From Trema orientale (taxonomy: Eukaryota > Streptophyta > Magnoliopsida > Rosales > Cannabaceae): 64,000 bases of DNA. Positions 57,795 to 64,000 of the stretch are shown in pieces; the stretch's first letter is position 1; the number at the start of each line of letters is the position of its first letter. A program made the translations under genes and the position numbers. Below the pieces are notes generated by a model. The model did not search any database and had not been told where the DNA came from. It saw nothing but the letters and a program-made list of their open reading frames with translations. The stretch spans positions 1,520,828 to 1,584,827 of the forward strand of contig JXTC01000021.1 of assembly GCA_002914845.1 (NCBI GenBank), read 5' to 3'.

Positions 57795-60700
57795 TTACAG
57801 TGCACTAGGACAGTTCAAGACAAATAGTGCAGCTCCATGAATTTTCACCGGTATTGATATTGACTCTTTTGCTACTCCAAATTTTTTCCCACTCCATACT
57901 TCTCTGTACTTGCAGGAAGCTTCTTTCACATTGGCATTAGGAAGGGCCTTGGCAAGATCGGATATCTTTGCTGATATCACTGTCTTCACTGGGTTCAGGT
58001 TGAAGAAAGCAACATATACTTCTCCTAGATATGGAGGAACAGTAGTACTTGTTAGATTGAAACTTATATAACTTAAATCCTATTGGGAGGAAAGTAAAGG
58101 GACTCGTGGTGTATGAAATTCGACAAACCGTAACGTTTCCACAGCTTATTCAGGGAATGTTAGAATAAACTCAAGAGCTTATTTAGAATCTATTACTAAC
58201 CAAGAAGTTCACTTGATCTTTTGTTTCTGAAGTCTTCAGAATAGTCCTGGTGGTAACCTAATAGAAGTCTTTGTTTTGTTTAAATTGCAGAAGATTGTTT
58301 TTAGGTCTATTCTAGTGTAACACCATAGCCTTTTTTTAATTTTTTTTTCTCCTTAATTAAGTGGGGTAAAAGGGATCAAACCTTTTCTTCCAGTTGCAAT
58401 CCAAGAGCGAATTCCACCAGAGTTGACTTTAGCAGCATGAATGATCAGCAACAATTGTAAGTTAATATTCAGAATCACGAAGGATTACTCTCAGAAGGTT
58501 GTAACTAAACTAATGTACACAGCCATTCTTTTGTGCATGAAATACATTTAAAAAGGCATTCAGTTTAAAAATTCTTATCACCTTCAGCAGAATTCAATGT
58601 CGCGCATAGGCCGGAATAACTATTTGTAAGGGTTCCATTACGATGTAATTCCCACATCTGTTAATACTAAATGTGTCAGATTTCATTGTAAGTTATCAAA
58701 GACATGAAACGAAAAAAAAAAAAAGAAAAGAAAAGAGAAACACATATAAGAAAAGGAATATATTAAAAAAAAAAAAATGGTTTTGGATAGAAAAAATGTT
58801 GAATGAGAGGGCTTAGATTAATTGAAAATGGTTTCATGCATTCTCTCTTTAAAAATTTATAAAACAGGTTAAAATGTACCTGATTTGCCTCCCATCTACA
58901 AGGTGAAAATGAACCTTTCTTGTGCTCTTTTGAGGTGACCTTTCGTTTTGGAGAAGCATGCAAGCAAAAATCAGGTCTGTCATTTGCTAATAACTGGAGT
59001 TTCCCTTGATATTTCTGTTTGTCGGTTATGTTTTCATCTCTACATCAACATTGATATATAAGAATTATGATATTAGTATTACAGAAAGAAAACTCTAGCA
59101 AATAATTTGAGACAATATAATGAAGTTCATAAACAGCACAATTACGATGTCAGCAGAGATTCTCTCTTGTGTACGCAAAAGGGTGTCTGATTTTTGCTTC
59201 CCATATTTTGTTTCCAGCATATCTGTTGAGGATCTTGCTCAAGAGCTCCACTAGACGACCCAACTGCTTTCGTATCTGCACAGCTAGTGAGACCAAGAAC
59301 CTGTGCTTCCGAAGTTATATCTGTCAAACATCCTCCTGACTTCCAGCAGGCCTTTTTCGAGCTCTTCGCACTCGTAATATTCGGGAACTGTAAATTGAAC
59401 AAAGAAATTTCTTATATTGCTGCAATGAAAGAATTTTTTCTATACCAAGACTCCCAAGATTAGAAGAGTTATCATGCCTCCACATTATTTGAGCTGTATT
59501 GATTTATCTCCAGCAGAGTAGGATTAGTAATTAGACTGTAAGTGGTCTTATCAAGATTTCTCACATCTCCTCCAAACATGAGAGGAGACTTGGCCATAGA
59601 CCATAAAGTCATCTGTGAATTCAAAATTCACTAGATTAGAAAAAGAGTACTTGTTTAACTGGAAAGTATATATAAAGAGAATAAACACACTTCGTACTTA
59701 TTCCCATACCTGAGTTCTTTGCTCATGTAAAGTGAGATTACACTTCCTGTGTGGACCTTCATTTACCCCTGATGTCATGAAAAATCAAAACAATGATTTA
59801 TCTAAGTTGTACTAAAAAATCGGAGCAGTTCAAAAACTCATCAGTTTTATTACAATAAACAAACAGCTTAACTTTTGAACGGTTGTCAATTATTATGTTT
59901 TGTAGAAGAACTTCTTGACAGAAGTTGCTCAGATTTTTCTACTTAAATTTCTCATTAAGATGAAGCTAATGCAGATTTGACTGTTACATGTTCTGTCTTC
60001 TTAACTAGTTACATGAATTTAACAATCCATATTCTAGTTCGCTATATCTTTACTACTCCACAGAATTATAAGGGTCAAAGCAATCATCAACTCATTATGG
60101 ATAATGAACGCCGAGTCTTGACCTGGATCAGTAAGCCATCCCAGTGGTAGCATATCCAAGTCAGGCCATGACCTCCCAAGCAATCCTTGTGCTCCGACCA
60201 TATTAGCAGTAGCAAAATCCCTGATAAAGAACAGAATGGAATTGTGTTATAGACTAAACATTAAAACCTTATCCTTTTCCTCCGAGAAAGAAAAGAAACC
60301 AAACGGATAATAGAGATAACTTTGTGGCCTGAAATCAAGATCCGAACAACAGAACTCTCTTCACCTGGTGACATCGAAATGGGCTGCGACATCTGCCCAA
60401 GTATCCCAATCATCCCCAGTTATGCGGTACATGTTGACTAATCCACTCACAGCCTTGGCCATGGCAGGCGTCACACTGGTTCCAGGAGACAGAGAATAAA
60501 GTATAGGACGGTCAAGTTCCTTTAGAACCTGCTCAAGCAAATGCAGCCAAATACATTGTTAGTGATAGCATTTGCATACAGAGAAGGAGATGATGCAGGC
60601 CACCTTACCTCTGAAACATAGCTTATCTCATTCACATCCAAATCATCACCAAACACACAGTCATTTTTCACTGGAAGATAAAGAGATGTCAGCACAAGAT

Positions 60701-62162
60701 AGAGCCAGAATAATACTCATGATGCCATAGTCCTGTAGCAGTGCAGTGAGACTAATCAAGATAAGTTTCATTCATCAGAAAGCCATATTACCAAAATCGA
60801 CACCCCACTCGGCATACTGCTCATAGAGTGACCTAAGGAAGGCCCTTCCAGCCCCCAACTGGGTATCCACACTCATAAAACCATGTGTCATCCATGCACA
60901 AGTCCTTTCCTTGATCCCTATATCTTTTGCAGTCCAATTTCTTCCGGACTCTTCGTAAGCACCTCCCTGATAAAAATAAAAAGTGTGAAAGCTCAAACTT
61001 TGATAGTCCTTAATTTGCTAAGGGCTTTGAGTTGTTCCATTAAACCATTACTTGTTTGTTTAAAGCTTAAACAATTTGGTGTTGTGTTAGTTAAATGATT
61101 CTATATAACAGATAAACCACAATGAACAATGCATATCATTTGAACCATACCTGACATGCAAGTACAATAGTAAAATCTCTGAGTTATGGTTGAGTTTATA
61201 CCTTGGTTGTGTCCAAGATGGTAGTATTTGCATTTACTGCCTGTGTACTTATTCCTCTCATGACATGAATTCCAAACTTCAAACCCAAGCTATGTACTCT
61301 TTTGGCAACTTCAGTGAACCCTTTTCCTCCTTTGGAGGAAGGCCATCTATCTGGATCAGGGATCATTCTGCCCCATTCGTCGATCACATCAAATCCAAGA
61401 GAGTCGGCATGAGCGCCGGGAACCTTTCTTCTATACCAAAGATAATCCACGATAACATACTGTATTGCAAGAAAAAATAAATAAATAAATAACCAAACAA
61501 ATGAACATTAAAATCTCATGTTAAACAAAGAGAAACTATGAATCAATATTTCAATCCACCATCTTTGCACCTCGTATCCATGAGGAAGGAGCTTCTTAGA
61601 TATGATTTCAGCACTTTGCAGTAACTCTTCTTCGGAAATGGTCCAACTAAATGAATCATAAGAGTTCCAACCTCTGGGTGGCAAGCTAGCATGCTCTGCT
61701 GCTGACACCCTGAAATTAAAATTTTCCATAATATCAACTATCCACAACTATTCAAAAAAAAAAAAAAAAAAACATAAAACAAAAAACCAAAAAACCTATC
61801 CTCAACTAAAAATAAAATTTCGTCACCAAAAGTAAATGACGTTGCATCACTGATGTAAGTCTCCTATCATATTCATTACTCCGGCGTTGTCTATAACTAT
61901 TAGAATGATTTTTTTTCACAAAAAAAAAAAATGAAATAAAATCCTTTTGAGAACTACGAAAGAAATGACTGAAGTACTTTAGTACTCACAGAAAACAACC
62001 AAACACGCGCGGTAGTTCTGAAATGGGTTTTTGATTTTGTATAAAAGTTAAAAACTAAGAATGAAGCTAGAGAGAAAGAAAGTACCTGTGAAGGAGGCTA
62101 AGGAAGAAGAAGAAGGAGAAGAAACAAATGGTGCTTGAGAAGAAGTGCACGTGAAAATTCAT
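57795..62162 (-). CDS. APSE: GH27 family protein, APSE-like (beta-L-arabinopyranosidase / alpha-galactosidase), 14 exons, 639 aa
   Basis: Secreted glycoside hydrolase of family GH27, close to Arabidopsis At3g26380 (APSE), which removes beta-L-arabinopyranosyl (and some alpha-galactosyl) residues from wall arabinogalactans. Exons are 62086-62162, 61571-61709, 61202-61459, 60792-60966, 60609-60670, 60365-60528, 60123-60220, 59710-59768, 59478-59612, 59146-59387, 58880-59039, 58582-58657, 58382-58426 and 57795-58024; 1920 nt close in frame. Signal peptide 1-26; barrel start PPRGWNSYDSFSW; nucleophile Asp220 in VKNDCVFG, where ordinary alpha-galactosidases have KYDNC; acid/base region SWPDLDML (Asp312/Asp314); MTLWSMAKSPLMFGGD; then a long C-terminal part with Cys-rich segments, ending HGAALFVLNC. 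Intron 9 appears to use a GC donor. The exact borders of the 45-nt exon 13 are the least certain. Confidence 0.93.
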
Positions 62163-62238
62163 GGCTAGAGCTTAAAGTAGTGGTATTAGTCCTGATGACG
62201 ATGAATGGATAATTTCCCGACAGTCCTTAAAATGTTAA

Positions 62239-62256
62239 TTATATATATATATATAT
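62239..62256 (-). promoter_or_regulatory. TATA-like (TA)n tract of the GH27 gene
   Basis: An alternating TA tract lies about 80-95 nt upstream of the ATG at 62162 on the coding strand, a fitting place for a TATA box with a leader of about 50 nt. It may also be a plain microsatellite. Confidence 0.35.
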
Positions 62257-64000
62257 TGTAAGTTACTAATCCATGATAGAGAGCTCGCTTAGCATGCAGG
62301 ATCGACGCCAATGTACGGCTTGATTTGATGAACTGGATTTTATTATTGTTCAAAATGATGCCACGTTCCATATCCTTAGATGGATTCATTCATATTTATC
62401 TATACGAGTATTGCATAATCATCTGTCAGCTGAGTTGGCAAAAGATTTAATGTCAGTTTTATTATTATCTTTTACTAATCTTGGTTGTGGGCTCCATATA
62501 AAAACCACGTAACTACTATTGCCTTTAAACAAAAAAACTTTTTTCTTTTTCGTTCCTACTTTCTTCCTTCTCATCTAATCTCTTTTAACACAACTAAGAA
62601 AATAAATAGGTTAATGAGTCTATAGAAATAAACGTAACACTATCGTGTAAACCAAAAAAAAAATAAATAAATAAATAACAAAACAAAATTTAAAAGTTCT
62701 TATATTTTAAAGTTGTGTGAAGATAAGAATCTTGTTAATATCTTGGTCAAATCCAAAATTGGAAGAAAATATGAGGAAAAAAAACAAAAAGAGAAAAATG
62801 TCTCTCAATAGAAAAGAAAAAAAGAAATGAGAACGATAAAAGGAAGAAAAAGGAAAAAAAAAAAAAGGGAAAGTTCTTACGTTTTTTAATTAAATGATAA
62901 TTGAGTGGCTGTGTTTTTTCTTTTCTTTTTTTTATTTCTTTAATAAGAATAGAAAATCCTAGAGTCCCAAACGTGAGAGTTGATGAGGGTGAGGCGCCTG
63001 TACATTATCATAATTTTTAAATTAAACATATTACCATGACAAAAAAAAAAAAGACTAAAACATATTACATGGGCCACAAGGCCCACAACCAACAAATAAG
63101 TAAAAAATAATGATTAAATAATATTAGATAACTTGCCAACTCAGTTGACATGTCATGTGTCCAGCACTACAGGTGCTTATAGCAATACTCAAAATTATGA
63201 ATATCTAAGGTTGCTAGGATTTTGTTTTTGGTCATCACGTACACTAAACAACTACTTATGTTTCTTCTATAAAAATTATGCTCTGGTTTTATGATATTTT
63301 AGTGGGAGTAACAGCAAAAATTGGCAGTATGATGAGTCCTTTTGATAATGTCATTTCCAAAACACACGTACACACACACTCTCTCTCTGTTTGACATGTA
63401 TGATATATGCATTTATAAGATAGCGGACATGATGACCTTGTCAAACGGATCAATTTGAAGATATTTTTGGAACTACACTAGTGAGACTCTCATTCCATCC
63501 CCTCTAATAAAAATAATTCCAGTTTCTTAGACACAATCCAAAAGCCTAAATGGGCTGTGATGCTAGAATGTTTCAAGAGGACATCGTCCTTCCTTTCCCT
63601 TTGTGCAGACCAGCTAGATGATAAACTTATAGTGAATTTTGAAAAATACACCTCATCTGAAAGTAATCAAGTAAATACACATCTTTTAAATTTTGAAGCG
63701 TGAAAAGATTTATCTGTTGGAATTTTGTGTTGTTCAAATATACAAAGAAAATATACCTGACCTTTGCTCATGTCTTTAGTCCTACATTGGAAATGAAGTA
63801 AAAATTGGGACACTTCATAAGTATTCCACACTTTTAGAGGACAGTGACCCTACAAGGAAGACCCTCTTCTGGTAGAAAAATGACACGTCATTTTTAAAAT
63901 TGGGAAAATGTTGTTTTCAAAAAATAGAAAGGAAACGGCATGTAGCTTATCAACGTAAAACCAACATTTCAGTCGTGGCAAAATGGAAAATCATGATAAA
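62257..64000. other. 5' flank of the GH27 gene and intergenic DNA
   Basis: No further gene seen. GTCAGCTGAGTTGGCAA (62425-62441) and TTGCCAACTCAGTTGAC (63133-63149) form an inverted pair about 0.7 kb apart, possibly ends of a decayed element. A TCTCTC microsatellite is near 63380. The region 63830-63970 shares words with 57050-57180. Confidence 0.45.

Noticed and set aside
63775-63800. AGTCCTACATTGGAAATG, reminiscent of the plant snRNA upstream element (RTCCCACATCG)
   Set aside because: The match is imperfect, there is no good TATA box at the expected spacing, and no snRNA sequence follows.
1-64000. CRISPR arrays, bacterial operons, phage or organelle inserts
   Set aside because: No spaced direct-repeat arrays, ribosome-binding-site operons or recognisable plastid/mitochondrial genes were seen; gene structure is plant nuclear throughout.

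Overview
The window is nuclear DNA of a eudicot plant. It has intron-rich genes with GT-AG borders, AT-rich intergenic DNA, a plant-type tRNA-Arg(ACG), several miniature inverted-repeat elements, LTR retrotransposon fossils, and genes with clear plant-specific families. Nothing in it suggests a bacterial or viral origin, and I did not identify the species.

Layout. (1) 36-12707 is a same-strand (minus) tandem array of four intact five-exon GDSL esterase/lipase genes. All exon joins close in frame, giving 387, 407, 411 and 388 residues. A tRNA-Arg(ACG) lies between the first two, and an odd ACGAC-rich low-complexity block lies upstream of the third. (2) 12.9-19.5 kb has no host gene. It holds two related foldback elements, a minisatellite, a MULE-type MITE with 9-bp target duplications, a hAT transposase remnant, a LINE remnant and a ~92-bp tandem repeat. 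(3) 19.6-32.6 kb is a three-level nest of Copia fossils: a minus-strand copy, split by a short Copia element (TSD aacca), whose 3' LTR is itself split by an 8.7-kb SIRE-type element (TSD gatac). (4) 32.8-35.1 kb is a composite duplication: a copy of part of an eIF4B intron joined to a scrambled fifth GDSL copy (exon order 1-4'-5'-3). (5) 35.9-39.0 kb is an eIF4B gene (518 aa). (6) 39-47.5 kb is repeat-rich: a foldback element with 9-bp TSD, a gag-only Copia-like LTR element and a Harbinger-like foldback. (7) 47.6-50.3 kb carries a NAR2/NRT3 nitrate-transport partner gene (207 aa) and a plastid SufE-like gene (273 aa). (8) 50.5-57.8 kb is mostly repeats. (9) 57.8-62.2 kb is a 14-exon GH27 gene (639 aa) like Arabidopsis APSE, including one probable GC-AG intron.

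The genes do not form a pathway. From memory, GDSL, eIF4B and APSE homologues are close together on Arabidopsis chromosome 3 (At3g26380, At3g26400, At3g26430), and SUFE2 (At1g67810) sits beside a GDSL gene (At1g67830). The gene set therefore probably reflects an ancestral eudicot gene neighbourhood that was expanded by tandem duplication and later filled with transposons.

I found no clearly undescribed biological system. The most informative structures are the scrambled GDSL/eIF4B-intron composite, the dated three-level transposon nest, the foldback families with clean target duplications, and the ACGAC-rich block. Exon borders were placed by eye from splice signals, frame closure and family knowledge. 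Transcript ends and most promoters are not visible.
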